A DNA stretch of 64,000 nucleotides, from contig CANTUZ010000004.1 in NCBI GenBank assembly GCA_947846985.1, forward strand, positions 55,405,672-55,469,671, written 5' to 3'. The first letter of the stretch is position 1; each line of letters begins with the position of its first letter. Of this stretch, positions 1 to 13,942 are shown piece after piece. Made by a program: the position numbers and the translations under genes. Under the pieces are notes generated by a model. That model did not search any database. It was not told where the DNA came from and saw nothing but the letters and a program-made list of their open reading frames with translations. The DNA comes from Fratercula arctica (lineage: Eukaryota; Chordata; Aves; Charadriiformes; Alcidae).

Positions 1-3000
1 ACTTCAAGATCAAATTGCTTATGTATGTAATTATACATTGACAAGAACAGAAAAAAAAAAAGACTGGAATCAAATGCTATGGAAAAAGGAAGACCTATAG
101 TTGAAAACAGATCCAATTATAAATTAAAATTACACGACCTAGATTGCAGTGAAGAAGAAAACTTACTAGTAATACAGTTCACGTTAGTCTCATTTTCCCT
201 GTCCTACAAATAAAATATTGTTACATCAGGATGTCTGATTTCACCTACCAGGAGGTTAAAAAGAAAAGAGTAAACATTTTTCAAAACATAAAATACTCAG
301 AGCCAAGTCCTCCAAACCTATAAATATTTACTCTTATCAAAAGAAAATGGAATAGCAAGTACAGAAATGAACAAATGGGATTACTGGCAACTAATTTTTA
401 TTATGTATCTTTCCTCTCCCCATCCTGTAAAAATCATGCTAGTCTAGCAGGCAAACCAGATAATGACTAGACAAAACCATCTTACTCATTCCAACTTTTT
501 TTTAATTTAATTTTATTTTTTTTAAAGCCACTGCTGCTTCTGAATGGCTAATCCACTGAGAGTCCTGTTCTCAAAGCACAAGATACAGCTGGTCTGGATA
601 GAAGAGCTGCACACATTCCATACATTGTGCATACTTCCATGGTCAGTTTTTAACCCTTCCATTCTCTTTGATGGACAACTGCCTGGTTTTAACTAAGTAC
701 ACTAAAGGAACATTAAGTCCTTTCAATTAGGAAAGAAAACTGGGGATGCAAGGATTATCATGTCCTCCTTAGTCACAGTGAGACAACAAAAAAAAGACTT
801 GTCAGTAATTTCTTCCAACTCCTTTAGATAATAAATTACCTACCATGATCAAGCACTGTAATCAGAGCTTATAATATACCAGATCTAACGTATTGCAGAC
901 ACACAAACAGATACAGAGGACAATATTAAATGGATCACTGTTTGAACCCTGAGAGCGCTTTAACTCCTCTAAAGTTTTTCAGACAACAGCATGGCTGAAG
1001 CACTGTTCTCTCAGCCCAAACTTTATAATACTGAAATCCATTCAAAGAGATGCATTAGACACCTATTTCTGATGAAGGAGAAAACTAAACTGACTTCTCC
1101 ACGGGGCAATTTGTGCTTTGCAAAGACAAGGGATTTTATGCACAGGTACATTTGAGAGAAACATAGGAAAGTCGGAACCTTTACCCCTATCCACGTCACA
1201 AACCAAACCACATCATAGGCATTTGAAAGTTATTCTGGATAAAGACAGAGGGTGAATTTGAAGTGCAACAATTATTTTGAAATAGTTCCCATACAAGTAT
1301 TTTTAGCCAGAATTAAAACATTTAGCAAGCAGATCCATTTCTTCATTACAAGCCTATGTCACTTCCTCCTAATGAGGGCAAAAGCTTGTTATTAACTGTG
1401 CTGAGACAGAAAAAGGTAAAACCATCAGGAACTTGTATTCCTCCTAAATTTTTAAGGTGGTATACAACCACCTGTTGGTTAAGGCATAATATGCCATCCC
1501 AATGAAAAAACATAAGAGGACTTAGTTAGCATTTCAGTGAAAGGAAAAAAAAGTGCTCAGAAGAATCCTCTTACTGATACTGATTGCATGCCACCCCTCA
1601 CATTTGGAGACTAGAGAAATATGCAAGACTTAGTCCACTTGTATCTGGCATGCTTTTAAAGTGAAGGAACTAATGCATATGGTCCCCAAAAAGAAGCTCT
1701 GCAAAAGGAGGTAGTCAGGAGGTAAAACATGATATCCTGGATCACCAGCCAGAGAAGGACCACATAGCAACAGACTGTGTACTAGTAGTAAGGGAAGATG
1801 CGGGCTTGGAAGTACAAAAGAAACCTTCTTCTCCAAAAATCAAAGACATTTATGGTTATTTGTTCCAGACTATAAGTTCCTATGCCAGTTTTCCCCGCTT
1901 TCTTCATTTTCTGTTTCACATTCTAAAACATGGAACATCAGTTATATGCAGCAGGAGCAGACGTACTATCAGACGCAACAACTGCACTGTCTCAAAAGCA
2001 CTGAACACGAAGGCTTGAGTAAGAAAAGCATTACTATTTCTGTGCCTGCAGGCTGAGAAGATCAAGAGTAAGATCAGAGATGGCCTTTTAAGCAAAAAGT
2101 AGATCGCAATTATCTTCCTGTCTGGTAGGTGGAGTCTTACTTATTTGCACAATTCAAGAGAAGTATGCAGGTTCCCTTCAGCACACAAGCTGAATGCTAT
2201 GGTTCATATTCTGGACATGTAGGTATTGTCCATCAATATCTATCTACCTACACCTTCAGGCAAGTCAGGTAATGGGGAGGGGAGAGGAAGGGAAGGAAGC
2301 CGTTTGACAGTGTTTAATTAAAAGGCAGAAATTTACAGTTTTGATGGGGTTTTTGTTTGTTTTTATTAAGGAGGAGCAATGCATGTTGCATGAGGAGTCT
2401 GTCATGCCTGTCATACGCTCTATGTGAAGCTTTTTTATTCCCTCTTCCCCCACAGTAATGGTACAGAATACCACACCGTTTGCCAAAAGTACTGTTAATG
2501 GAATTTGGAAATATCCACTTTTTTCTTTTAATAACTACAAGTTCAGCCATCAAAATGAATGAAAATGCACCTTCTTTGCCTATTAGGCAAACCCAGTTCT
2601 GTTAAAATGGCTTGATAAGCATGATGAAACAGTATTGCTCACTGGATGCAATGTTATATTCACATTTAGCAACAGTGGAGGATGCAACTGCATGAGATTC
2701 ATGGGTCAAAGTCCCACTGGGTGGACTACAAAACTGGAGCAAGAGAAGAACAAGCACTGGTAGGTGGGTAGACAAAGACCACATAATTCTAATCCTTAAA
2801 CCATAAGGAGGACCCAAGTTATTCGATAATAATTATTACTTAACCTTAGTATAAAATTATGCACCTGTCTATTGTCTCCTGTACTTAGGTGCACATATTC
2901 TAACCAAGAAAATAGAAAAGAAAAAGACGTTTTGGGATCGTGAGACAACTAGGCACCAAATTTGTAGAAATGCAAATGAACTGTTGCACTCAGAAGACCA

Positions 3001-3613
3001 AGCAAGCATTGGAGGGTAAATTAAGACAGTTAAAGCTTAGGCCCCATATGTAGGTAGGGTATTTCACAGGACTAGTTTTTTTTAAATCATAGCTGAGTTT
3101 TGTCACTTCAGACAGATTGTGCTGCTGTTCTTCAGAGGAAGAAATTGACTCAAAACAAATCTGCTTAATAATTCATGCCATTTAGGAAGATTAAACAGTA
3201 TTGTGAATACAACATTATATAAAATTCTAACCTGTATTTTTTTCAGGCACTGTAAAAATACTATTCACAACATAGCCCTAAGCATAAGGCAAAAGCACAG
3301 CCTGAGAGTGAACGTTCCCTGTATTTCAAATATAGTTGTGGCTCTGTATAGTTAAAAAATTCATTTGAAGATAAAATACATAACACATCTACTGAGAGCA
3401 GACAGAATCAAAGGTACAAAACATATCAAATAAATATAAAACATTTAACATTATTTTCAAATAAGACATTTTAATATTCTATCCCTAAAGTCAAGTCTGT
3501 CTCTGAACAAAAAATATCTAATTTATAGACTTAAAACTAAGTTTAGTTTTAGAATCAACACATAGATGCATTTAATTTTCAAGTGTAAGGACCATAATAT
3601 AAAATATTCCCAC
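1..3613. other. ZBTB49 intron (after exon 3), no coding sequence seen
   Basis: AT-rich sequence with no zinc-finger coding segment on the minus strand, so the next ZBTB49 exon is beyond base 1. Short open frames here lack protein-like composition or flanking splice sites. I see no repeat family I can name. Confidence 0.7.
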
Positions 3614-3660
3614 CTGTGAGAAGTGTTTCCCACAAATGTTACATTCAAAAGGTTTCTCAC
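3614..3660 (-). CDS. ZBTB49: ZBTB49 coding exon 3 (47-nt microexon, half of zinc finger 2)
   Basis: With the G carried over from exon 2, this encodes GEKPFECNICGKHFSQ, the inter-finger linker plus the cysteine half of finger 2. It is bounded by acceptor TTTTAG and donor GTGGGA and ends in phase 0. It is too short to stand out as an ORF. The finger is cut between its Cys and His pairs, the same residue boundary expected from mammalian ZBTB49. Confidence 0.93.
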
Positions 3661-6600
3661 CTAAAAGAAGAAACAGAACACAGAACTTCTAATACTTGCA
3701 ACAAAATACAAATGTTTTAATATGGTACGTTTCCTTTTAAAACATGTAATGTAAGAGCAAAAATATCCCCAAAAGGACACTTACCCATATATTTAAGGGG
3801 AAATTCAAGAGGAAAGTACAGCATTCACCATTAAGCTTGTAAGGCAGACTTACTCAGACACAGAGTAGTTTTAAAACAAGTAAGTAGAAGAGTTTTGATA
3901 TGAATAGGAGCGTTTCGTAATTTTTTTTTTTTTTTTTTTTCCCAAATGAAAGGGGTACAATACCTCCAGGAAAAACAGAAGATAACAAGGTCCTACAACA
4001 ACAGCAGCAGCTATGGGAAGTGCACCAGTTTTTCCACTTGTACACACAAAGGCCCGTTGTTAAAAAGAGTAAGGAATGCAGAGAAGCTAATTTGGAAGGA
4101 ATCTGTTTTTTCAGATATATATTTTCCTTCAAATTCTCATCCTATACAATAGTATCTGATAAGTAACCCATGTATTTTCCACCAAAATTCTAAATTTATA
4201 CGTATAAAACTGGTAGTCTTGAATCTCCAAAAAGATATGAGCAGCTTTAGTACAAAACTAGTGCAGCCCATTTTAGCTTTTTGAAATAACTTGACTCTCA
4301 ATCTAGAATGTGACTGCACAATACTTCAATTCTCTAGCTGTCAATTTGGCACAAATATCTTTTTCTAATCACTTTTTCTCCTCTGCAGTATTCTTTAAAG
4401 GTATTTTTTTTCCTGCTTAGTTCTTGGTTTCCTAGTTTGTACACTGTTGATAAAAATCTCTGTGCATCCTCTGGTATTTTAAAAACAATAATAATGCTCA
4501 AATACCACTGAATTCAATGACAGTCAGACTTCTAATGGTATTTTCATGAGTCTAACTGTACACTGAAAGGACATATATAATCTGGCCCACAGATACAGGG
4601 AAGCAAAATTAGTGTAAATCCTTGTGATTTTGAATGCAGATATTTCCAGAAGGAAAAAGAGATATTGCACTGTGTTTCATCTTGGTGCTGATTAAAAATC
4701 TGCCTAAATATTTTTATTTACTTTTTTAATTTTCCTGATTTTACAAAACACCTCTTGGCTATTTTTAGCCTTCTCTTCCAGCCAAGTATTCTCTAGATCA
4801 GTATTCCTCCTCCATCCTTGGAAGTGTTACTAGCAACATCTACAACATCCAGGTGTTGACGTTCCATTTTCCTTCCCTGCTGCCAAATACAGGTGATGTA
4901 CTTTCAACATATTTCAGGATCAAGGACTAAATGCAGCTCTCTTAGATCTTAACACACAGAGTAAACAGACACTGTTATGTGGCTTCACAGATAGCAATCT
5001 TGCAGTTAGTCTGATAACTTGAGTTTATATCTACTTTTTCTACTTAATGAAGAATCGAAATCTTTCAGCAGTTTCAAGAAAGCTTTTATTCAATTAAAGA
5101 AAAAAATTAAGAAACCAATAAGTCAACTGAGCCTCAACTGAGGCTTGATTTCATTATGGCTCTAAATTTGCAAAACACTAAAAACTATGGTACTGACAAC
5201 ACAAATATAAATGAAACCAACAGGGAGCCAGATCTGTGGCAACTGGGAAGACTTCTGACAACTCTAAAAGCATCAAGGTAATTTGAAATGGAGGATAAAA
5301 ACAATAGTAGCAATTTCTGCAGAAATTACCTACACAAAAAAGAAAAATGACTGTTGACACAAAGACTATTATCTGAACAGAAACACACCCTGAAATAATT
5401 AGAGGGGGAAGGAGGTAACTGGAGGCTCAAATTTCTCAAAACTGTTGTTGTAGGCTGCATGCAGCCTCATTATAACCGTACTCATTGATGTACAAAGAGT
5501 TGGAAGGGGTTTTTTTCCCATAATAAAGATAAAACAAAAAAGTTTTGTTTGAAAAGAAACATCAAATTAGTTTTTGGAGAACAATTCTATACCTGCATAA
5601 AACTCCAAACCACCAGGCATACCAAGGAGCCTATTCCAAGAATGAATTCTAGCAGAAATACTGAATTACTCATAGTGTTGTAGCATCCCTCAGGTAAAGT
5701 GAGGCTAATTGCTTCCTAGGGCGTATTAGTAAGAGTGCAGCTAGTAATCTGAAGATGATTCTTCTCTACCTACCACTGGTGAGACCATATCTGGAACCTT
5801 AAGAGAAGGCAAACAAGAAATCATACTGCTGTCTATGTGGAAGACAGATACTGAACTACAATTAAGACAATGCTTAAACAAACATCCAGGGGACTTGACT
5901 TTTGAACTCTTGGACTGCCTTATGTTTTCTATCTTCTGTTGCATCCTTCTTGTTCAACACTCTGCAAGAAGAGATGAAGATGAAGTATATAGTAGTGGGA
6001 TCAAAGCCATAGTCTGTCAGCTCCAGAGAAGAAAAGCATAAAGGCAGAAGCAATATTCCTGAACAGATCACAAAGGTGAGGAGCGGGACCCAATAAAGCA
6101 TGGAAGGCTGGCAATTTGCTCAAGCAAAGCTCAGAATAGAAAGGTTGAGGATCAACAGTGTATTACATGACAGCGTAACTCTGCTCCTCTTGTTTTCCAT
6201 CCTGCCAAGAGTTCTCCCCACAGGGGTGGAGGGTAGGGGCTATGAGATGTTTCCTGAAAATATTTTTCAAAAAAACCAAAACACTGGATATTACTGGATA
6301 GCTAAGAATTGTATAAGAGAGATATATTTACTTCCTTTTTTTCGGACAGGTCAATCTAATAAAAAACAAATGATAAAAAGATAACATTCAGACAAGTCCA
6401 AATCAATCTTAAAGTCAATGCAATAAGCTCTACTTAGGGATTCCTTTAAATATCCGCTAGCAATACAATCAAAACAGCTAGAAAACCCAATACAATTACT
6501 TGTGTTGAACACAGTATGTCTGTCCTTCACATAGACAACTCATCAATGCAACCATGTTAACCTGTAAATTCTTTAGCAGTTCCCTAGTGTTCAGGGACAG

Positions 6601-9600
6601 AGAATTTCACATGTGCTTTTTCTCGACAGCCAGGCCTCCACAGCACTCACGTTGAAAGACTTGTCATCTATGGGTTAAAAACTGGCTTGCAATTGCTCTT
6701 CAGCAAAACCAGATTTGGAGGACTTTCAGCAAGCGCTGTAATACCTAAACGCTTGCTAACCCTTTTGCTCAGTTCTAGAAAATTAATGTTTTTAAATAAA
6801 ATTCATTAGCTAGCAATTTGCTATGCTTTCTGAAGTGGCAGATAAATGGAAATGGCTTTTAGCATACACTTCCATTACTTAACTACCAGTATACCTAATA
6901 TTAATGATACAGATGTGCCCTGTACCTTCAGCTACAGATCCTTCCTATATTAACATCCTACTCGCTATCCACTGCAATTTTCCAAGTACTCATTTTGCAC
7001 TAGTTGGATATCTAAAAACAAATTAACATGACCCAAAAATAACAGGCAAGCAAACAGGCATATGGAAGCATATTCTTGCCTTCATTTTTCCATCCTTCTT
7101 TGATGCGCTTATTATTTGTTAAACTTACACTCTTAAACTTTGTCAGTTTAGCACATCTATAGAAGACCATTAATGCCACATTAAGCAATATTCAAGTTCG
7201 GAATGTTTTGAAAACTATTGGAACAACATAGTATATAAAAAGCAGCATCGAATTCCTGAATCCAATGCATACTCAGACTAGTAGAGAAGGTCTGCAACAA
7301 CAAAACAAAGTCTAGGATCACTTTTATCAGGCAGTGTTGGGGAATGTGAAACAATATCAGAGCTTAAGTGGAGTGGAAACACGTGTGAATACACAGACCT
7401 CAAAGAAGAACAAAGAAATTAATTGCAACACACAAATACCCTTGCAAAGCTACTGCAACCCTTTTTCTCTCTTCCCATTTCCTACATTTGCAAGCAAGCA
7501 TTTGCTGGCCATGCTGTGTCTAAAGAAGAAAAATTGTAAAACACTTGTACCAGGGGCTACAGTCTCTTTCTTCTATAAAGCTTAGTACCCAGTCTACTCC
7601 TCTAACTTTTAAGTCACAACACATTAGCAGCGGTAGACTAAATTTTGAACATCATGTTTTAAATGGTTCAGCAGACTCAGAAACATACAATAATTAAGTC
7701 TATCACTTGGGCAACACACTCTTAAAAAAAACAAGTAGTTTGATGGGCACCAGAACTCACAAAATCCAGATTCCTTCCAACAACTAAGATGTTTAAGGAA
7801 GGGCAAATTCTAACAGGTTTCTCATAGCTGGTGTCTCTCTTTCACATAGATTCTCTAGCACAAACTCACATATTAGCGACTTCAGAGTCTCTCCCTCAGT
7901 TGGGACTTCTCTAGATGCTCTAGCTTCTGTCTGATCACCTATTTTCATGAAATTTCTATGATATTAAAATATACCTGATGATGTCAGCTAAAATTGGATA
8001 ATACAAGGTAAAGAGAGAAGATCTAGGTAAGAGACACGTGCAACTCTTTCACAGGAGACCAAATTTAAAAATAAAAAAATTATTAGTAATGTGAACATAT
8101 AGAAGTAGTCAAAGATACCAAGTGAAAACTTCAGGCAGGTAATGCAAAATGTTCGTATTTTCAGGTTCTGGAAAGATTTTTCTACTAATAACACAGAAAA
8201 AAAAATATTTCTTAATACTAAGGATCAATTAACCAAAGAAATTAATGTCTGTTAAGAGGGATTCATATTTACTGTCAAAGTACCAATACATGTATGCTCA
8301 TTTGCAAAGTGATTTTTATTTGACAAGATTGAGAGATATGCATTTGCATATTTAATACAGGGAAAAAGAAAGGCAAAAAAAATTCAACAGCTTAATCAGG
8401 AATAATGCCATCTCAAGGACTTGGAAGCAGTGGTGTTACTTGACTAGCTAAGGTAATTCTTAAAAACCCTTTTAAAAAAACATACTTAAAGTTGTAGAAA
8501 TAGAATAGAATGGTGGTTAAATTGAACAGACAAATTAGTTAATTCAAAGTTACGACTGGGTCTTGTTTTTCACTAGAATAAAAAGATAATTAGAAATAAA
8601 TCTATGCTAGATTTAAAAGTAATATTACCTGTGAGTTTTTAAAACAAAGTAAATTAATTCAAAATTCCCATTTGGTCTGCAGCCTACTTGTCTGCAAGAT
8701 CATTACTCTCTAGGTAAATGCGATGAAAGTTGTTCACACTAGGAAAAAGGTATAAATTATTTATAGAGCATATTTATATAGGTTAAAAAGAAATGACAAC
8801 CAAGCCTTAATCACTTGCATCTTACAATGAATACATGATCAGAGAGAACTGAGGTCACGCAGCACAGCTGTAGTATCTTCATTTACACTTTTCGTTGTTA
8901 TCTGACTCGGACTTCTGGGCCATCTGACAAACTAACTAGAAATGCCTCTTCTAAATGCAAGACAAAAATAAAATTTTCATTGAAATATCACACAATGTTC
9001 TTTGAAAAATAACTCTAGAAAACAAATATGAAGGAGAAATCTTTAATACAACTCTCAGCTAATCTCAGTCTTAACAGTCTTTATTCATGTATTATTATTC
9101 ATGTAAAAAACGCACAACCTTTTGAAAGTAGACCCTTAATCAGCATCTCTGACTCAAGATATACCGCATGACATCCTCTTTAATTGAAATATTTGGTCTG
9201 CAGACCAAGTTATTGATAACTGTACCTGTATGAGACCTTTTATGGAGCTCCAGATTGCTTGGGTGTTTGAAAGCCTTCCCACATAATTCACAAGTATATT
9301 GCCTCTGTGACTGAAGAGTCTGTGATTGCCCTTCTTGTTCCAAAGGACCTTGAGATTTCTCAATTTCAACAGCTTGTTCAAAATTCTCAGAATTCACTAA
9401 ATCTTCAGTTTCTTTTTCTTCAGTAACTCTAACATTTGTCATGTCCATGTTACTTTCATTTACAGATTCAATTACTCCTGTTATTCTACTGTCATCTCTT
9501 TTAGGCTCAGGCAGCTGTTCTGCAGATTTCTGAGATCTTAGAAAATTTAACTTTTTGAGGTGTATTGCCTTTTTCAGCCGCATCTGTTTGGTGGGCTGCA

Positions 9601-12600
9601 TAAGTGTGCTTTCTGCATCTTGGTCTGGAGCAGCTTCATTCACGGACTGAACCAGAAAGTTTGATGGTAAATGGTCAGAGGTTTCCAGAATACACTCAGA
9701 GTGATTGACAGTACAAGAATTATTCTCTACTGTGTTTATTTCTGTAGATGTGTTGTAAGAAAAGGATTGTTCTGCTACTCTCTCATGATTAGAGCAAGCA
9801 TTTTGCTTATAGAACTGTTTGCTGTAAAAGTTGCGTAGTTTATAATAGTAATTTGGTTGTTTAAATGGAAGCTCTGTGCAGTTGCCATCTAAGGAGTCTT
9901 GTGGTTGTTTCTGTACATCACCTGCGGGTGCGTGAAGATTAACAGACTGCGATGCGTGAGAATGGTGGTCAGCCAAGACTTTATTAGCTTGTGTGTCAGA
10001 TGAGCATTCATGCAACAGGTTTGTTCCATAACTGTCATTGGCACAACTAGTATCTGCAGTCAAAGTATTCTGCAGCGAAAATACGCTATTACAAGGCATG
10101 CTGGCTGTTTGTTCTACAGCTGCAGAAGATTTTAAAAAGGTGTGGCAAATGTTCAGCACATTTTGCACTTGAAGACACTGTGCGATATCCAACATAGCTT
10201 GTACATTGTCCTGGCTAAGATCCAGGTGAGAGGTGTACATAAAGTCCAAGATCTGGCCTATCCCACCGACATTTTTAATGTCCAAGTGAAAAACATCATT
10301 CTTCTGGCCTGAAGAGTTCTGGAAAAGGGTCCTGATAAAATAAGGCAAATATTCAAACACAAACAATTCACAAACGCTTTCATAAAAAACCACACATACA
10401 CTTCAAACAGATTGCTTGGTACGAAGCAACAATTTACACTATGTGGTCTTATCTAAATTGCTGTGTTTTTGCAGATGAATATCGCAAAACTGCTCAATTA
10501 CTTCTCATATATTAGTTCTACACTAGTACACTTAAAGTATAAGTCAAAGTAAATGATCCCTTATATAACTTTAATTTTCTATTTTTTAATGTTTTGAAAT
10601 CACACCCTATACTTGTGGTTTCCTATCCAATGTTCTTTACATATTAGGTACAGCGATGCACTTATGGACTATTTGCAAAAGTTGGCTGACTCAGAATGAT
10701 GTTTCTCCTTCCCTCATGCCAAATAAAACAGGACATGAGACATTTCTAGCGAAAAGGAGAAGACAGACCTCAAAGTCAGCTAAACTGGCAACTTTTCTGG
10801 CAACTGAGCTTGTTCATCAAACTTTATCAGTAAACCTTATTGACGTTCTTATTATTAGATATTTCTCTGCAAGTAGGTGGGAGGATGGTAATAGTAAACA
10901 AGATGATGGCATTATTTTCAATCTATCATCTCATATCTAGAAAAAAGTATTTTTTCTGTTACTGAATGAGAGCCAAGCAAAAGAATAGTGAAAAGTACAG
11001 GCACGTAAGCCTAAAACAGCAGTCCAGCAATACCCGCTGAATTGTTGTTGAATCCTTCAAGTGTCTGAATTCACAAATTTCTTACTATTTGATGTAAAGT
11101 TTTCTTAGCATCACACCTGTAGTTCTTCACATGCATAAACAGTCCTAGATTAAGTGAGTTTGTACTCTGCCTCAGTCAGTAACTTCACACCCTTCCACTA
11201 AAACCCCACCTCTAACCTGATGCTTACACACTAAACGATGATATATAAACAGCGTCAGGTCACTCCTATGTAGCTATTTTCCCACACTAGGAAATGCTTT
11301 GAACTCGATGATTCCTCTCCGTGGGTTAACTCTCAAACTAGGTTTTGTTTAAAGGTGGGCATAATATCAATGAGCTCTGAATCTTAAGCAAATGAGAGCC
11401 TAGGCTTAAACTTTAGAAATGCAGAGTTTCAGATGCATCCCCATACTTAAATTGTCCTGTCCTCCTACTTACATGCTACTCTGAAGCCAGTGCCCACATC
11501 CAAATTCTTTCATAAATCTAGCCCATACTATCTAAATTAAAGTCAGAACTATAATGAACAGATCTTGGGTAAGTGTCTAAAGGATATTAGTCCCTTATAT
11601 CCTATTGAATTTTAGTAAGAGTTGAACACCTATTTCTTTTTAACTATTTTAAAAATTCAGTCTTTGAACAACACCTAATTCTTTTTAACTACTTGAAAAA
11701 TTCAGTCTTTGAACATAATTCCACTTCAGCATCAGGATTACAACACTAGAAAAGAAAAAAAACACTCTCATCTTTTTTCCCGATCATAACATAAAAATAA
11801 TTTTCTTACATAAAAATTGGTAGTCAAGCTTTAGAGATGTTCCAAGAAGCAAGGTCTAAAAACTACCAGCTCTAACAGCTTACTTATAACTAACACAAAA
11901 CACTAATTTGGGAGATCCAGCATCCCCCCAAATTTGGAGGATCAGTGAGGGCTACACAGAGAAAAAAGAAAACAGCGATGTGGCTTCATGGGCCACCTGT
12001 ATAAAACACAGATGTTGTCTCTCTGAGAATCTGTTCTAAATAAGAGATGGAATAATAACCGACATACTCAAATTTTATTTTGAGTATAAAATTGATGAAA
12101 CAATTCACATTATCTATTTCTGTTCGTGTACTCTACTATGCTCCCTGTAAACAGTTACCTTTTCAGACTGAAATACTGAATACAGATCCATGCCAGAATC
12201 CATTACATGAGGCACAGTAAGCAAAACAGGATCAAGAAAATGCTAAACTCAAACAGTGAAGTAGTTTGTTACGTATATCTAGAAAAGAAATTAGGATTGC
12301 CACAGTTTTTAATTAGATTAAATACTTGATATGGATTTATCTGTGGAAAAACAATACAACTTTTCCCCTTACACTCCAACAGTTACTTAGTCCGCAACTA
12401 CCAGAAAAAAAATACCCTTCTCGGAGAAAACCTCAACCAACAGCATTTACTTTACTTTTTTAAAAGAAGAATTTTCTATCACATACCTGAAATATTGACT
12501 GAAAGCAGCTAATACATTTTTGTGTGCTTTGAAGCAGACACCTTTTACCACCAGCATGCAGTCACAGAGAAGACCCTGAATGCGCTGTTCATGTAGCTGC

Positions 12601-12638
12601 TGGAGAAGATGACAACTATGGCTAGCAACAGTGTCCAT
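3614..12638 (-). CDS. ZBTB49: ZBTB49, zinc finger and BTB domain protein (5' part of gene, continues past left edge)
   Basis: Sequence-specific nuclear transcription factor of the BTB/C2H2 zinc-finger class. Three coding exons are visible, read right to left: 12638-12487, 10331-9226 and 3660-3614 (152, 1106 and 47 nt; 435 codons in frame). Residues about 1-110 form the BTB/POZ dimerisation domain, beginning MDTVASHSCHLLQQLHEQRI and split between exons 1 and 2. A long acidic, Ser/Gln-rich linker follows, with a KQMRLKKAIHLKKLNF basic patch. Finger 1 is complete (C398, C401, H414, H418). Finger 2 has C426 and C429 only; its histidines lie in the next exon, outside the window. The mammalian protein is about 765 residues, so a little over half is present. 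Human ZBTB49 was recalled to act on p21 and cell-cycle control; that is family knowledge. All junctions are GT-AG and phases agree (2, 1, 0). It lies head-to-head with LYAR. Confidence 0.95.
3661..9225. other. ZBTB49 intron 2 (5.6 kb)
   Basis: Intron between exons 2 and 3 of the minus-strand gene. It is AT-rich, with a T tract of about 22 at 3920-3941. No other exon, RNA gene or recognisable mobile element was seen. Confidence 0.75.
9226..10331 (-). CDS. ZBTB49: ZBTB49 coding exon 2 (rest of BTB, linker, zinc finger 1)
   Basis: Acceptor TTTTATCAG ends at 10332. The first base completes the Arg codon and TLFQNSSGQKNDVFHLDIKN follows. The donor GTACAG lies directly after the ...RSHTG finger linker. 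The open frame continues into intron on both sides (21 residues upstream, 27 downstream), so the raw ORF over-extends the exon. The finger TCELCGKAFKHPSNLELHKR is canonical C2H2. Confidence 0.95.
10332..12486. other. ZBTB49 intron 1 (2.2 kb) with a short tandem duplication
   Basis: Intron within the BTB domain coding region. It contains an imperfect duplication at 11622-11718. The rest is unremarkable AT-rich sequence. Confidence 0.75.
11622..11718. repeat. Imperfect tandem duplication, about 42-45 bp x 2
   Basis: Two adjacent copies share the core TTCTTTTTAACTA followed by AAAAATTCAGTCTTTGAACA. They differ by small indels. A local replication-slippage duplication is the simplest reading. 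Confidence 0.8.
12487..12638 (-). CDS. ZBTB49: ZBTB49 coding exon 1 (BTB domain, first half)
   Basis: The ATG is at 12638-12636 and the exon ends TTTCAG before the donor GTATGT (12486-12481), leaving phase 2. It encodes the first 50 residues, ending FSQYF. Two possible acceptors precede the ATG: TTGTAG at about 12664 and TTCTAG at about 12641. The 5' UTR is therefore probably spliced to a first exon in the CpG island. Confidence 0.95.
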
Positions 12639-13420
12639 GCTAGAAAATCACTTAAATTACCTACAATGAAATAAAATGCTAAGATGAATTTTAAACATTA
12701 AATTGCAAAATTAATTTAGAATATGAAGAACATTTTTACAATTTGTTTTAGCTCCCAAAGGAAACAGGCTTCAGTTTACACCTGCAATGTGAACTCTAAT
12801 GACATTTTTCTGATTAAACATGAGTCACAGTATTGCTCACCAGCAGAAATACAGCAATATATATAGGAAATATTGATTTTAATGAGGTTTTGCTTATAAC
12901 AAAGAGCTTCCACAAAAATGCGCTAATGGCGCTGCCAATAAACTGAACTCCATAACAACAACAAAAACGCAATTTAGACAACTTCGACAATTAGATTCTA
13001 AGGTAAAAACATATCACAACTACAAAATCAATAGTATTTGCAGAGGAAACCCTCAGTTTTTTCACGCTCTAAACTGAAAAGGAAGAACATTTGGAAGAAA
13101 GACAAAACTCCTCGCCTGTAAATACGAAAGGAAAATTCCAACTACTGGGACAATTAAATCCTCTAGTCTTCTAACGAACGAATGAAGCTGAAAAAACACC
13201 TTGGGTTAAACATAAGAAAGCGGTTGCCCCCATTCTCAATTCTCATGAGCACTTATAGGCTCTACATTTTAATTTATGCTGTTACTGTGTGACTCACTGC
13301 CTCCTGTTGGACTAAGGTGGGCTATTATATTGTACTTTTTTTCTGTTTATTATGGGGTTTTTACCAGGCTTTAAAATAAGGAAACCACATCTGTTTGCCA
13401 AAGAACTGCTTTCTTTCTGC
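12639..13420. other. ZBTB49 5'-UTR intron / leader region
   Basis: AT-rich sequence between the ZBTB49 start codon and the CpG island. It is probably intron separating a noncoding first exon from coding exon 1. No other element recognised. Confidence 0.55.
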
Positions 13421-13942
13421 AGGTTTCCCACCACGGCACCCTGCAAGTACTTTAGCAACCGGAGAACTCGGACTCCCTCACAGCCAGCAGGTGCCTGTCT
13501 CCCATGGGAAAAGGCGGAACGCTGAGCTGCTCCCGAACAAGAGGAACCCCAGCGACACAGTCGCTGTTTGTGCTGAAGCTGCCATTTCAAGCTCCCCTCA
13601 GCCTTGCCCGGCTCAAGCTCCGGCTCGAGGCGTAGCACGGAGGAGGGGGTCGGAGGAAGGCTTTGCCTCAGGAGACAAGACTGGGCACTGAGGGGAGGGC
13701 GGGCCCCGCACCGAGGGCAAGTAGCACCGCGGGAAGGCGCGAAGGCACCGCGGGCGGAGCAGGGCGGGCGGGAGGGGTGCGGTAGCGGGCCCCGAGCAGC
13801 CACCGCCACAGGGCGGGCCAAGCGCCAACCGCCGCGGCGGGAGGACACGGCCGCCACAGGGCCCTCGGCAGGGGTGAGGCCTGGCGGAGGCGGGGAGAGC
13901 GGCCGAGGGGAAAGAGCCGGCCCCGCTCAGCCCAGCGCTTAC

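Noticed and set aside
1..3600. Search for the remaining ZBTB49 zinc-finger exons
   Set aside because: No further reverse-complement C2H2 linker (GEKP-type) coding sequence was found, so those exons must lie outside the window.
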